From: a virus
DNA length: 64,000 nucleotides
Virus record (IMG/VR): IMGVR_UViG_3300008262_000188
Span: 1-64,000 of that record
Reading direction: 5' to 3' (one strand)
The notes beneath the pieces are model-generated. The model was not told the DNA's origin. It was given only the letters and a program-made list of their open reading frames with translations, and did not search any database. The position numbers and the translations under genes are program-made. Position 1 is the first letter of the stretch, and each line of letters opens with the position of its first letter. Shown here in pieces: positions 1 through 7,995 of the stretch.

Positions 1-542
1 CTCTCGTACATTTCTTCTTGATATCTTTTAATTGTATCGAAATCTTTTTTGTTCTTTTTTATGCAATTTTGAAATGCATGGTATGCTACTTTAGTAAAAT
101 AAGAAAAAGGATTGTAGCCAGCATTACATTTAAATCGTTTTCGTCTCAAAGCAGTCATCATTTTAACGATTGCGTCTCCTTGCATTTCGGTTTTAAAGCT
201 GTAGGAGTAAAAATTTCTAGCTAAACCTAGTCTAACAGCAATTAATTGTACCATTTCTGCAAGACTCTCGGAAAGCACTCCCGTTGAATAAAACTCATGT
301 ATTTTACGCTCCATTTCGACTGGGTCGATATAAACATCTTTAAGCTCCTCTTTAGTTCTTCTCACGCGTTTTTGTTGAGGTAAAGCTACAGCTTTAACTA
401 TTTCGTCTGGCAAATCGTCTGCTTGTTTCTTTTTTGAAGAAGATAACAATAACTTGCCTTTGGGTTTAGAAATCTTTACGTTTGCTATTTTAGATTGAAC
501 CTTTTTAGATTTTAAATCAGGTTTTTTTGTCTTTTTTTCCAT
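1..542 (-). CDS. 55: T4 gp55-like late-transcription sigma factor (3' end outside window)
   Basis: The gene reads leftward from the ATG at 542 and is open to the window edge, so the C-terminus is missing. The first ~60 residues are Lys-rich and unlike T4. The following part matches T4 gp55 in order: a stretch reading LGLARNFYSYSFKTEMQGDA, then NPFSYFTKVAYHAFQNCIKK, which corresponds to the T4 segment [20 protein letters not shown]. In T4 this protein binds core RNA polymerase and directs it to TATAAATA late promoters. Nine such boxes occur in this window next to start codons, which fits. It lies just downstream of uvsW in the same direction. The family assignment rests on recalled motif similarity; I am fairly sure. 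Confidence 0.85.
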   Translation of the reverse strand, partial: MEKKTKKPDLKSKKVQSKIANVKISKPKGKLLLSSSKKKQADDLPDEIVKAVALPQQKRVRRTKEELKDVYIDPVEMERKIHEFYSTGVLSESLAEMVQLIAVRLGLARNFYSYSFKTEMQGDAIVKMMTALRRKRFKCNAGYNPFSYFTKVAYHAFQNCIKKNKKDFDTIKRYQEEMYE

Positions 543-593
543 TACTCGCAAAGTATAGGTATTATTTTAAATAAATCAACGACGTCCAATAAT

Positions 594-2033
594 TTACGAT
601 TCATAATGCGTGGAAGAAACAACGGGAATGCGCTCGGATTCGTATAATCTAACTCTCTCGTCAAAATGCTTCTTTCCGTAAATTAAGCATGTGTCTGCTA
701 TGTCAAATATAGTGGCTATTTCTTTTGTGTGATGCAATCTCAAACTTCTTCCAATTGATTGAATTATTTTAATTCTTGCTTTTCCTATTGCTGCAAATAT
801 TATATTATGTAAATTTTTAATAGAAATACCTGTAGAAAATATTTTAGAAATTGCTATGCACACAACTCCAGACTTTTCTTCCATAAGCTTTCTCATGTTC
901 TCCCTTTCTTCCAATTCAACAGATCCTTGTATAAAATATATTTCTTTATTAGTGTGATCTTGTAAAAACTGCAAAAGATGCTCTCCGTGTACTATACGGT
1001 CAACCAATATTAAAGTGTTAGTTTCAAGTTTATTTATTAGTTTCGATATTATAGAATTTCTGTACAAGTTGGTATGAAGCCATGTGATTTCTTCTTCATA
1101 TCCTGCTGTTGGGTCGTTAACGGATGGTTTTGAAAACTGTGGTATGTCTTTATAGTTAAGCTCTAAAGAAACTACTCGCACTTTTGAAATATATTTATCC
1201 TGTCTAAGATCTATAGATTTCTTATGAAAGATAATAGAACCAAAAATTCTGTTTATAGACCAAACGTCAAATTTCGATTCTGGCAAAGAACCTGTAAATC
1301 CAAATATTCTTTCACACTTCAAATTCTTAATAAGCTTTGAAATTTTTTCAGCTGTAGCGAATTTGTGACACTCATCAACAATAATCGTCGAAAACGATGA
1401 AAGAACGTTTTGGTCTTGTTTTTCTGATAAAAGTATTTGATTGTTTGCTATTACTATTTTTGAGTTAGTAAATTCATGAGAGCCAGTCCATCTAGAAATC
1501 AACGAATCGTCAATTCCGTATTCTAAAAAATCTTTGTATGTTTGTTGAACTAATTGAATGTCTGGAACTAAAATTAGTACGTTATCACTACTGTGTTTTA
1601 AAATGGTTGAAGTTATTAAAGCAATTACAAGTGTTTTGCCTGCTGAAGTTGGAAGAACTACCACCCCTCTTCCTTTTTGTAATGCTGTTTCGGCAGAAGA
1701 TTTTTGATAATCTCTAGGTGGAAAGTTGAGTGTGACTAACTCTTCGTTTATACTTTTATTTGATAATCGGATTACTAGCTCATCAGTAAAATGGATTTTA
1801 GCAGAAGGAAATTTTGACTTAAGTTCTTGACAAATAGTTCCAGTAAAAGGCAAATCATACATTCCTTTATTTGTAATAGCATATTTTCTTACGGGTAAGT
1901 TTCTGCCAGTTCTTTTTCTTAAAAATAATAAAGCTTTGTCTTCTACTGAAAAATGCTCTCTAATTTGAGGCAAAAATTCGGATATGATTTTAGGTTTTCT
2001 GGAAACTGTATCAAAATCAAATGTTATATTCAT
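594..2033 (-). CDS. uvsW: UvsW-like RNA/DNA helicase
   Basis: SF2 helicase of 479 residues, close to T4 UvsW (about 500). An N-terminal ~100-residue region precedes the motor. Visible motifs: TSAGKT (Walker A, about 129-134), DECH (about 220-223), FTGS (about 246-249) and QSIGRSLRLHHTK near 430 (motif VI). T4 UvsW unwinds branched recombination intermediates and R-loops and helps switch off origin-dependent replication. It is followed at 10 bases upstream by the Nudix gene and then uvsY, giving a leftward recombination operon. Start at 2033 is the first ATG and gives a full N-terminal domain. Confidence 0.88.
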   Translation of the reverse strand: MNITFDFDTVSRKPKIISEFLPQIREHFSVEDKALLFLRKRTGRNLPVRKYAITNKGMYDLPFTGTICQELKSKFPSAKIHFTDELVIRLSNKSINEELVTLNFPPRDYQKSSAETALQKGRGVVVLPTSAGKTLVIALITSTILKHSSDNVLILVPDIQLVQQTYKDFLEYGIDDSLISRWTGSHEFTNSKIVIANNQILLSEKQDQNVLSSFSTIIVDECHKFATAEKISKLIKNLKCERIFGFTGSLPESKFDVWSINRIFGSIIFHKKSIDLRQDKYISKVRVVSLELNYKDIPQFSKPSVNDPTAGYEEEITWLHTNLYRNSIISKLINKLETNTLILVDRIVHGEHLLQFLQDHTNKEIYFIQGSVELEERENMRKLMEEKSGVVCIAISKIFSTGISIKNLHNIIFAAIGKARIKIIQSIGRSLRLHHTKEIATIFDIADTCLIYGKKHFDERVRLYESERIPVVSSTHYES

Positions 2034-2042
2034 GTAAAATTT

Positions 2043-2468
2043 TTATCTTAAAACTTGATTTAAAACTTCATGAAAACGCCAAAAAATTTTAAGTTCACTT
2101 TCTTGTTTTGTTAAAAACCCGGCCCAATCAATTTCATCTAATTGCAATTGGGTTTTCGGTACGACTAAATTCGTCAGTCCTATTTCCGATAAAGAATGAA
2201 TTTTTAATAAAAATAATATTACTTTTTTAACTATCTTTTTTTTGTTTTTATTATAGTATTCTACTTCGTATTTGGATGCAAATTTGGGATTATATAAACT
2301 TATTCCAATTTCTTCCTTGCATTCTCTTATTGCTGTTTCTTCAAACGTTTCTCCCTCATCAACTTGTCCTTTTGGAAAACTAAAGCTGTTATTATAAGAA
2401 GCGTTTGTAGGATGACAAAGAAGTACTTTGTTGTCAAATAAAAAAATAATACCAGCAGAAATCTTCAT
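2043..2468 (-). CDS. Nudix hydrolase
   Basis: A 141-residue protein with an intact Nudix box GQVDEGETFEETAIREC followed by KEEIGI (about residues 34-56), matching G-x5-E-x7-R-E-U-x-E-E-x-G-U. Such enzymes hydrolyse nucleoside diphosphates linked to another group; the substrate cannot be read from sequence. The stop codon of uvsY overlaps its ATG by four bases (ATGA type), so it is translated in the uvsY-Nudix-uvsW operon. Small Nudix proteins are common in T4-like phages (T4 NudE), but orthology is not shown here. Confidence 0.85.
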   Translation of the reverse strand: MKISAGIIFLFDNKVLLCHPTNASYNNSFSFPKGQVDEGETFEETAIRECKEEIGISLYNPKFASKYEVEYYNKNKKKIVKKVILFLLKIHSLSEIGLTNLVVPKTQLQLDEIDWAGFLTKQESELKIFWRFHEVLNQVLR

Positions 2469-2872
2469 GTCGTTTCTAATGTAATTATTTTAGTAAGATT
2501 AGTCATTCCGTATTGAGTGTCTCTAAAGTTAGCTTCGACCTTGCTGAGATATTCTACCAAAAACTCGTTATTTGCTATTTCATCATCAATTTTTAAGATA
2601 ATTTCATTCGTTGCTATGGATTCGCTGATAGTTTTAATGCTGAGAGTAACTGGCGATTCTTCTTCTAATTTTGCTTTAATGGTTTTGCTTGCTTTTTCTT
2701 TTGCTTTTTTGAGTTTTATAATTTGTTGTTTGTGATACATTAGCCGACCTACCCAATAATGTCTAACGGATGGTAGTGCCATTTGTGAGTCTTTAATGTT
2801 TAATTCATCAAATTTCAAAAACGTCTCAATTTTTTCATGATATTCTTGAAAAAGATTAGATGCATCAGCCAT
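2465..2872 (-). CDS. uvsY: UvsY-like recombination mediator
   Basis: A mostly helical, charged protein. T4 UvsY is 137 residues; from the ATG at 2872 this is 135. The reading frame can be extended to a TTG at 2893, but ATG 2872 gives the T4-like length and N-terminus. Recognisable features are the sequence MALPSVRHYWVGRLMYHKQQ near residues 33-52 and the Lys-rich helix that follows, as in UvsY, which loads the UvsX recombinase onto gp32-coated single-stranded DNA. Position upstream of uvsW supports the call. UvsX is not in this window. Confidence 0.8.
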   Translation of the reverse strand: MADASNLFQEYHEKIETFLKFDELNIKDSQMALPSVRHYWVGRLMYHKQQIIKLKKAKEKASKTIKAKLEEESPVTLSIKTISESIATNEIILKIDDEIANNEFLVEYLSKVEANFRDTQYGMTNLTKIITLETT

Positions 2873-2894
2873 ATCGTTAATGATATACGTCAAA

Positions 2895-3300
2895 ATAGGT
2901 TATTCAACAGCAAAAAAGGCTTAAAAGGTCTTTAAGTTCCGGTTATTCAGATTGAAGGAGGGAGGTCCCCCATTATTGGGATAACCTCCTGTCTTTGAAA
3001 TTCCGTATAAAACGAGTCTCAGTCGGGTTAACAAGCTTCAAAATTTTGCAAAGCAAAAAATATGCCCCCTCGGTTGTTCTGTAAGGGCTGGCTTGAGCGG
3101 TCCTGGCAATGGCCAAACAACGGTCACGCATAAAGCGCACATCGAGTAGTGTTTTTATTTATTAATCGCTGACTCCTGTTTATTTATCTCCCAACGAAGA
3201 CCCGCGTTGAAACGCTTTGGCTGGCACTAACAGCGACTGTTTTAAATTATGTTATTTTTTAAAAAAAGCAACATTTTGTTGTCTTTTTTAATTTTTAGTT
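2895..3300. ncRNA. Candidate structured non-coding RNA region
   Basis: About 400 bases without a convincing gene on either strand, and strikingly GC-rich compared with the surrounding DNA (34 of 60 bases are G/C at 3061-3120; 31 of 60 at 3181-3240). Complementary segments visible by eye: GGAGGT 2961-2966 with ACCTCC 2984-2989 enclosing CCC/GGG; GCCC 3064-3067 with GGGC 3085-3088; GTTGTT 3073-3078 with AACAAC 3116-3121, which would interleave with the previous helix as a pseudoknot; TCGCTG 3166-3171 with CAGCGA 3231-3236, enclosing CCAA 3191-3194/TTGG 3217-3220 and GCGTT 3204-3208/AACGC 3211-3215. It does not show RNase P, SRP, 6S or group I intron landmarks. Strand is undecided; a weak hairpin plus T-run near 2913-2935 would suit leftward transcription. 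Confidence 0.55.
3279..3284 (+). promoter_or_regulatory. TTGTCT -35-like box
   Basis: TTGTCT lies 36 bases before the ATG at 3315. It is one of a recurrent set of TTGWCW boxes at near-constant distance from start codons. Confidence 0.45.
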
Positions 3301-3314
3301 TGAAACTTTAGCCA

Positions 3315-3842
3315 ATGAATATCTTTTGCACCAATAACGATCCAGTGATATCAGCTCAAGAGCTTTGTGATCAGCATTGTAGGTCTAAAATGCAAATTGA
3401 ATCAGCAATTTTGCTTCAACATTGCTTTTCTAATCAAACATTACTGTCAGCTCCTTTGACTAAAAAAGGATCCCCACGTAAATCTGGCAAAGGGTATTAC
3501 AATCATCCATGTGCTGTATGGACAAGAGAGTCAACATCAAACTTTTTGTGGCTTTGTGATCATGCTTTAGAAATGTTTAATGAGCGAACCTATCGATGGA
3601 CAACTTCTAACGAGCATTTTACCAAATCATTTATAGAATGGTGCAAAAGCAATGTAGATAAAACAGAGCATTGTAAAAAAAGCGAATTGACTCCCTTTGC
3701 AATCGCTATTAACTTAGAATCTAAGTGCAGAAAAATTGCTGGTTTTGATCAACTTTCTACTATAGACAAATACAAACAATACATTCGGTTAGATAAAGCT
3801 TTTGCAACTTGGACAAAGCGCTCTAAGCCGTCTTGGTATTAG
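3315..3842 (+). CDS. Conserved phage protein, 'NHPCAVWTRES' family (pyrimidine-dimer glycosylase-like)
   Basis: A 175-residue soluble protein beginning MNIFCTNNDPVISAQELCDQ and carrying HCRSKMQIESAILLQ and YYNHPCAVWTRES. This pattern (MNIF..D.DP..cA...CD.H..KM..E.aQ...NHPc..W.R.S) is a widespread phage family that I recall being annotated as pyrimidine dimer DNA glycosylase-like; no catalytic proof is visible. It would cut beside UV-damaged bases if that annotation holds. It is preceded by a TTGTCT box at 3279 and stands alone. Confidence 0.55.
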   Translation: MNIFCTNNDPVISAQELCDQHCRSKMQIESAILLQHCFSNQTLLSAPLTKKGSPRKSGKGYYNHPCAVWTRESTSNFLWLCDHALEMFNERTYRWTTSNEHFTKSFIEWCKSNVDKTEHCKKSELTPFAIAINLESKCRKIAGFDQLSTIDKYKQYIRLDKAFATWTKRSKPSWY

Positions 3843-3848
3843 TCTTTA

Positions 3849-3965
3849 TTATTTTTTCTTTACGCAATTAGGGACAACCTTATTGCCCTTCTTCTTTACT
3901 CCCTTTTGTTGGTATCCCTTCCAACATTTTTCCATTATCATAGATACTAATTTGTCAAATTTCAT
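3849..3965 (-). CDS. Small Lys-rich phage protein (38 aa)
   Basis: A short leftward gene from ATG 3965 to TAA 3849. It reads MKFDKLVSMIMEKCWKGYQQ and then a basic tail ending PNCVKKK. The pattern KGY..KG.KKK.GK..PNCV recurs in small proteins of marine T4-like phages, so it is probably real although very short. It is divergent from the gene at 3988, with 22 bases between the starts. Function unknown. Confidence 0.5.
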   Translation of the reverse strand: MKFDKLVSMIMEKCWKGYQQKGVKKKGNKVVPNCVKKK

Positions 3966-3987
3966 ATATTTTTATTAAATATTATTT

Positions 3988-4251
3988 ATGACAAAAAGCT
4001 TTAAAGAAGCGTATAATGCAGCTCTTTCTTTTATATCGAACGATTGTTATACCAAAACGAACAGCATTAATGAGGATTCTGAGGGGGGTGCAACAAGTTC
4101 GTCGTTTGGCGATGGAATAGATTCAACATCTACAGCTTTTAGTGGTGACAATTACGCCAAAGATGATGCTAGAATTCCTTATGGTATATACGGAGGAGTA
4201 ATAACTCGTTATGGAATGAAAAAAAGCAGAAAAAAACGCAGAAAAAAGTAA
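3988..4251 (+). CDS. Small Ser/Gly-rich protein with basic C-terminus
   Basis: An 87-residue protein of unknown function. The N-terminus MTKSFKEAYNAALSF resembles the start motif shared by the putative internal head proteins at 8349, 12322 and 9555 (aromatic, acidic residue, Tyr, aliphatic), but no clear L/I-x-E cleavage site follows. The middle is Ser/Gly/Asp-rich and probably disordered. The last 14 residues are almost all Lys and Arg, suggesting nucleic-acid binding. It is followed after one base by the GIY-YIG-like gene. Confidence 0.5.
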   Translation: MTKSFKEAYNAALSFISNDCYTKTNSINEDSEGGATSSSFGDGIDSTSTAFSGDNYAKDDARIPYGIYGGVITRYGMKKSRKKRRKK

Positions 4252-4252
4252 A

Positions 4253-4669
4253 ATGGATTTAGGACATTGGATTTTAGCGGAGAATTTAAGCTTTAGTGAA
4301 GATGCATTCGGGTTTATTTATGAAATTACCAATAATGCCTTAGTTTGTCCAAAAAAGTACATTGGTAAGAAGCAATGCAGGTTTAAAGTAAAAAGAAAAC
4401 CACTTAAAGGAAAAAAGCGCAAACGTCTCGACACAAAAGAATCGGACTGGAAAACATATACTGGGTCATCTAAAGAGCTTAATGAAGATATTAAAAAATA
4501 CGGCAAAGAAAACTTTAGCTTTGTAATTTTAGAGTGGTGTTTTTCTAAATTCGAATTAGGATATAAAGAAATAAAAAGGCAAATCCAAGAAGACGTTTTA
4601 TTAAAAGAAGATTATTATAACGGAATAATAAATTGCCGTTTGGGTCGTGTTCCTAAGAACTTTAAATAG
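4253..4669 (+). CDS. GIY-YIG-type endonuclease (SegE-like)
   Basis: A 138-residue protein with GFIYEITN near residue 20 and KKYIGKKQ near residue 35, the two halves of the GIY-YIG nuclease core, followed by the Lys/Arg-rich segment and DWKTYTGSSKELNEDIKKYG typical of the phage Seg-like subgroup. These are free-standing homing endonucleases or small DNA-cutting enzymes in T4-like phages. It sits between two unknown genes with no gap on either side, so it is co-transcribed. The target site cannot be predicted. Confidence 0.7.
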   Translation: MDLGHWILAENLSFSEDAFGFIYEITNNALVCPKKYIGKKQCRFKVKRKPLKGKKRKRLDTKESDWKTYTGSSKELNEDIKKYGKENFSFVILEWCFSKFELGYKEIKRQIQEDVLLKEDYYNGIINCRLGRVPKNFK

Positions 4670-5122
4670 ATGAGAACTAAAATTTTTCCGAAGTCTAGAA
4701 TATGTGCTATAGATGTATATCCGTATTTTGAGTCAGCAATTAAACAGTCAATAAAATTCGCAACCAAACACAATATTTCATTAAATTCAGCTGATGGAAA
4801 AAAAATAATTATAAGCTTTTTTATAAATGAACTGGCCGAAAAATTTTATAAAATAAACAGCTCTTTTCCTAAAGTAGTATTTATTTCTACTAAATCAGCT
4901 AATTCGAGATTTAAAACGTTTATTACAAAGCATATTACAAAACTTTTAGAAAAAACCCCATTTTATTACTGCGGAATACATGAAATAGATTCACCAGAGT
5001 TAGAAATGGCCGCATCAAAATGCTTAGAACAACAGCAAAAAACTAACAACAAACAATTTATTAAAACTGCTGTTCGTTTGAAAATTAAAAACGCTAAAGA
5101 GATTAATTTTAGTAGAGCTTAG
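4670..5122 (+). CDS. Hypothetical protein (150 aa)
   Basis: Unrecognised. It begins directly after the stop codon of the GIY-YIG gene. The sequence is predicted alpha/beta, soluble, basic at the C-terminus, and has no signal peptide or membrane segment. It ends four bases inside the convergent P-loop gene. Codon use is like that of its neighbours. No function is proposed. Confidence 0.6.
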   Translation: MRTKIFPKSRICAIDVYPYFESAIKQSIKFATKHNISLNSADGKKIIISFFINELAEKFYKINSSFPKVVFISTKSANSRFKTFITKHITKLLEKTPFYYCGIHEIDSPELEMAASKCLEQQQKTNNKQFIKTAVRLKIKNAKEINFSRA

Positions 5123-5763
5123 ATTGCTGAAGTGTCTATTAAGCTGCCGTCTTCTTCACCATATCCAATCCCACTATCTTTAATGTATAGTTTCATTTGA
5201 GGCAATCTCATGTCTGGAGGTCCGTCGAGCCTAATGACAGCGGGACAATCTTCTAAAGGAAAAAACGCTCCTGTGTTTTTCTCATATGAAGAAACCATCG
5301 AATCAAATATATTGTCAATCTCTTCTCTAAAAATAGGATCAACTTCTCTTCCCTCTCTAGGAGTTAACGGAATTTCAGGCCTAGCCGGAACATAAAAAAT
5401 TACATCTATATGTTTAAGTGAGAAAGCTGCAATTGTTTTACAATCCATTACAAAATCCGAAGTAAATCCCTCTGTCCCTTTTGCATGATGCCATAACGTA
5501 TATACAACGTTATCAATAGGGCATCTATCAAAAATAATAAATTTATCGTCTGACGTACTGGCTGTTTGCAATTCGTCTATTAAAGCATTTAATATTATTT
5601 TTTGAGAATCTTTAGTTCCTTGTTTGTTTATTGATAATTGTTTTTCTTTAATAATTTCTCTATAAGTCTTAGAAGGCCTTTTATACATAGGCCATTGTTT
5701 AAGAATTTGTTCTATTAGTGTCGTTTTGCCCACACAATGAGCACCCATTAAAGCTATACGCAT
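5119..5763 (-). CDS. P-loop NTPase / small-molecule kinase-like (AAA_28 type)
   Basis: A 214-residue P-loop protein. Walker A is GAHCVGKTT at residues 7-15 immediately after the first beta strand, and IIFDRCPIDN near residue 95 supplies the acidic residue and a DR lid motif as in nucleoside and NadR-type ribosylnicotinamide kinases. Phage relatives are usually annotated AAA_28/NadR-like ATPase. The substrate is unknown; nucleotide or NAD metabolism is the reasonable guess. A TTGACA box lies 34 bases upstream of the ATG, inside the end of queE. Confidence 0.65.
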   Translation of the reverse strand: MRIALMGAHCVGKTTLIEQILKQWPMYKRPSKTYREIIKEKQLSINKQGTKDSQKIILNALIDELQTASTSDDKFIIFDRCPIDNVVYTLWHHAKGTEGFTSDFVMDCKTIAAFSLKHIDVIFYVPARPEIPLTPREGREVDPIFREEIDNIFDSMVSSYEKNTGAFFPLEDCPAVIRLDGPPDMRLPQMKLYIKDSGIGYGEEDGSLIDTSAI

Positions 5764-5791
5764 GGAGTATATTTACGCTTGTTAATGAATA

Positions 5792-5797
5792 TGTCAA
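5792..5797 (-). promoter_or_regulatory. TTGACA -35-like box
   Basis: On the minus strand TTGACA begins at 5797, 34 bases before the ATG at 5763. It overlaps the last codons of queE. Confidence 0.5.
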
Positions 5798-6543
5798 ACT
5801 TTTAAAGCCATGTCCCAAATTAGAAGATGCATTCTTGGGCTAAAGTTAACATGCATTGCTTTTGCATATTCAGCAACAGCAGGAGCTCTTTCGATGTGTT
5901 CTTTTCTTGATCCACAACAAGGCATGAACCAAACTCGATTTAGTGGGACATTAATGCCTTTATCGTCGTTTACATATTTTCTCCAAATTTCTTCGATGTC
6001 TTTATCCGAAGTAATGACGAACTTAAACCCAGAATTGTGTTTAACGTGCCACTTCAAAGCCTCTGGTTTGTATGTTTTTTCTTCTGGGTCTCCATTAGTA
6101 GTAAGTTTCGGAGAAGTAGTAAACGTAGCTTTAAATTCTCGTATCCAACGTTCATCTGGAATTAATGTAGCATTTGTTTCAAAATCAATTCTCGGAACAA
6201 ATTTATATCGCCCAATAAATTCTTCAATAAATTTAAGAAGTTGCTTTTGATTTATTAATGGTTCTCCACCAGTTAGCTTAAAAATAGCATTATTTCGAAG
6301 ATGCTCGATATAATTTTTTTCTTCCATTAATTGAAAAATGTCTTCAAAAGACATTTTATTTTTTACTGACCACGAAATAAAAGAATCACAACCATTTGGA
6401 CTATTTTCTGAAGCAAAACCTTTACAGGTAAGATTGCACATAGACATACGCATAAAAACAGAAGGTTGTCCGATATATTCCCCTTCTCCTTCTAATGTGT
6501 AGAAGATTTTATCATCAGATAAGAATAAAAAATTATTAGTCAT
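5794..6543 (-). CDS. queE: 7-carboxy-7-deazaguanine synthase
   Basis: Radical SAM enzyme of 249 residues that rearranges 6-carboxytetrahydropterin to 7-carboxy-7-deazaguanine, the second-to-last step towards preQ0. Cluster cysteines are C36, C40 and C52 in MRMSMCNLTC...NGCDS, an expanded loop (C-x3-C-x11-C) as in QueE relatives rather than the classical C-x3-C-x2-C. GGEPL at 92-96 is the SAM amino-group motif. The ATG overlaps by one base the stop of queD, so the two are coupled. QueC and FolE are not in the window, so the host or another phage region must supply them. Confidence 0.88.
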   Translation of the reverse strand: MTNNFLFLSDDKIFYTLEGEGEYIGQPSVFMRMSMCNLTCKGFASENSPNGCDSFISWSVKNKMSFEDIFQLMEEKNYIEHLRNNAIFKLTGGEPLINQKQLLKFIEEFIGRYKFVPRIDFETNATLIPDERWIREFKATFTTSPKLTTNGDPEEKTYKPEALKWHVKHNSGFKFVITSDKDIEEIWRKYVNDDKGINVPLNRVWFMPCCGSRKEHIERAPAVAEYAKAMHVNFSPRMHLLIWDMALKV

Positions 6544-7028
6544 TAAATTTCCTCGCGTACGGTTGTTCCGTGTTGATCATCAATTTCTGTATATACTGCT
6601 GAATTTTCTTCATGTTCCCATACTTCAACTTTAGAGACCCAGCAACGCTTATATGTTTCTTCATTTGACTCCAAAAACAATCTTGCGGTTTTAAAGCACC
6701 ACTCAGCTACTTTTTCAATCCCAACTGCATCCATTACTCGTATATCGCATCCTCCTTGGTTGTGTAGTTCTTGAAAATTAGCTAAAAGAGGATCATCGAC
6801 AGCTATACACAACGTGTGGTCGAATTGTTGTTGCAACATTCGCTTAAGTTCTTTTAATCCTCCAAAATTTACTGCCCAATTCCGATGATCTAGCTTAGAG
6901 CACTCAAACCAAAATTTAGCCATCAATCGATACCCATGAACAAATCTACAGTGCGTTCCTTCAGCTTTCCATTGTCTAAATGCACAAGAGCCTAATTCGA
7001 TTACTTTAGTTGAAGTGTATTTTTTCAT
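6543..7028 (-). CDS. queD: 6-carboxytetrahydropterin synthase
   Basis: QueD/PTPS-family protein of 161 residues. The zinc and catalytic segment reads GTHCRFVHGYRL (about 24-35) where cellular QueD has C...HGHN; the third His is Tyr here, as I recall from phage versions. FDHTLC near residue 74 and VEVWEHEENSA near the C-terminus (Glu/His) are the other active-site parts. It converts 7,8-dihydroneopterin triphosphate to 6-carboxytetrahydropterin, the substrate of QueE encoded directly downstream. The product may feed tRNA queuosine or 7-deazaguanine DNA modification. Confidence 0.8.
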   Translation of the reverse strand: MKKYTSTKVIELGSCAFRQWKAEGTHCRFVHGYRLMAKFWFECSKLDHRNWAVNFGGLKELKRMLQQQFDHTLCIAVDDPLLANFQELHNQGGCDIRVMDAVGIEKVAEWCFKTARLFLESNEETYKRCWVSKVEVWEHEENSAVYTEIDDQHGTTVREEI

Positions 7029-7310
7029 TTAAATATTTTCAAAAGATATAATTTCCAGATTTTGTTCAAACTCCTTCAATAATTCTTGGGTCGTAACATC
7101 TTCATAATTTTCTTCTCTCAAAAATTGTATATCAGTAATTTTTACGTCCGGTTTATATACTTTTAGTCGTTTAGCTAACTCAAACAACTTTTGCTGATAT
7201 TCTTGGCTGGTGTTCGAAACGATATTCACAGAGCAAGAAAATAAAAGTGCAGAAAGAACTGTAGAAAAATCTTCATCAGTTAACGAAATGTTTATACTAT
7301 TTTTAGACAT
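7029..7310 (-). CDS. Hypothetical protein (93 aa), first gene of the queDE operon
   Basis: Unrecognised acidic protein, N-terminal MSKNSINISLTDEDFSTVLS, without membrane segments or motifs. It abuts queD with no spacing and has its own TTGACA box 34 bases before the ATG, so it leads a three-gene leftward operon with queD and queE. No function proposed. Confidence 0.6.
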   Translation of the reverse strand: MSKNSINISLTDEDFSTVLSALLFSCSVNIVSNTSQEYQQKLFELAKRLKVYKPDVKITDIQFLREENYEDVTTQELLKEFEQNLEIISFENI

Positions 7311-7338
7311 GAATGAATCATATCTTATTTTTGAGTTA

Positions 7339-7344
7339 TGTCAA
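7339..7344 (-). promoter_or_regulatory. TTGACA -35-like box
   Basis: Minus-strand TTGACA begins at 7344, 34 bases before the ATG at 7310, in the gap between this operon and the zinc-motif gene. Confidence 0.5.
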
Positions 7345-7357
7345 GCTTTGTTAACTA

Positions 7358-7987
7358 TTAACCTTCAAGAAGATTCAATATATCTTCTAAACTTAAGCCT
7401 GCAGCGTTAGCTTCATCGATAATTTTGTACAAATCATTTATATTATCTCTAATCTTATCTTTATGTTCTATCAGCAGTTTATATTTGTCTAAACTTTCGC
7501 GATTTAGTTTGCTTGATTCTGTTAGAGAGGTTGTTGCTTCAAATAAATCAATTTTAGGGCCAATAAACCTTTTAATTTTTAGAAGAGTTTTAATTAACGG
7601 AGAGTATGATTGTTTCTCTTCAACGGTAATCGGCATTTTTATAGCTTGTCCCTTTTCATTAATAATACCCAATTTATAAGCATCGAATTCGACAAAAGGT
7701 TTTTTAAGTTCTTCTGTTAATACTTTATTAGTCAAAAAGCTTTGCACAAATTCTCTATACATATTATTATATGTAACTCCATGCACATGTAAATCTCCAG
7801 TTGGGTTTATTTTACATCCTCTTCCAAAGCTAGGAGATCCACAATAAGAACACTTCGTTGAATCGTCTGGATGGAAGTGTACTCCATGAGGACCATATCT
7901 GCAACCCTTTCCTCTATTTATAGAGCCACAAAACATGCAACGACTTCTTTGTAAACCTGGCTTGTTAGTAGCCTGCATGCTATTCAT
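7358..7987 (-). CDS. Double zinc-motif phage protein (209 aa)
   Basis: The first 70 residues hold two copies of one zinc-binding unit: C17-x2-C20 with C29, H37 and H39, then C46-x2-C49 with C58, H67 and H69. Both copies share the pattern C.yCGS...GrGC...P.G.H.H. The rest is helical with a coiled-coil-like tail ending LEDILNLLEG. Related proteins occur in marine T4-like phages near head genes. The position beside putative internal head proteins suggests a virion or assembly role, which is inference. Confidence 0.6.
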   Translation of the reverse strand: MNSMQATNKPGLQRSRCMFCGSINRGKGCRYGPHGVHFHPDDSTKCSYCGSPSFGRGCKINPTGDLHVHGVTYNNMYREFVQSFLTNKVLTEELKKPFVEFDAYKLGIINEKGQAIKMPITVEEKQSYSPLIKTLLKIKRFIGPKIDLFEATTSLTESSKLNRESLDKYKLLIEHKDKIRDNINDLYKIIDEANAAGLSLEDILNLLEG

Positions 7988-7995
7988 ATCATGCT

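Noticed and set aside
18-224. Rightward open frame at the left edge
   Set aside because: It is the shadow of the gp55-like gene, whose leftward frame is open across the same bases and matches T4 gp55.
2872-2893. TTGACG upstream of uvsY as a member of the fixed-distance promoter set
   Set aside because: It is only 21 bases from the chosen ATG, unlike the 33-38 of the others, so it may be chance.
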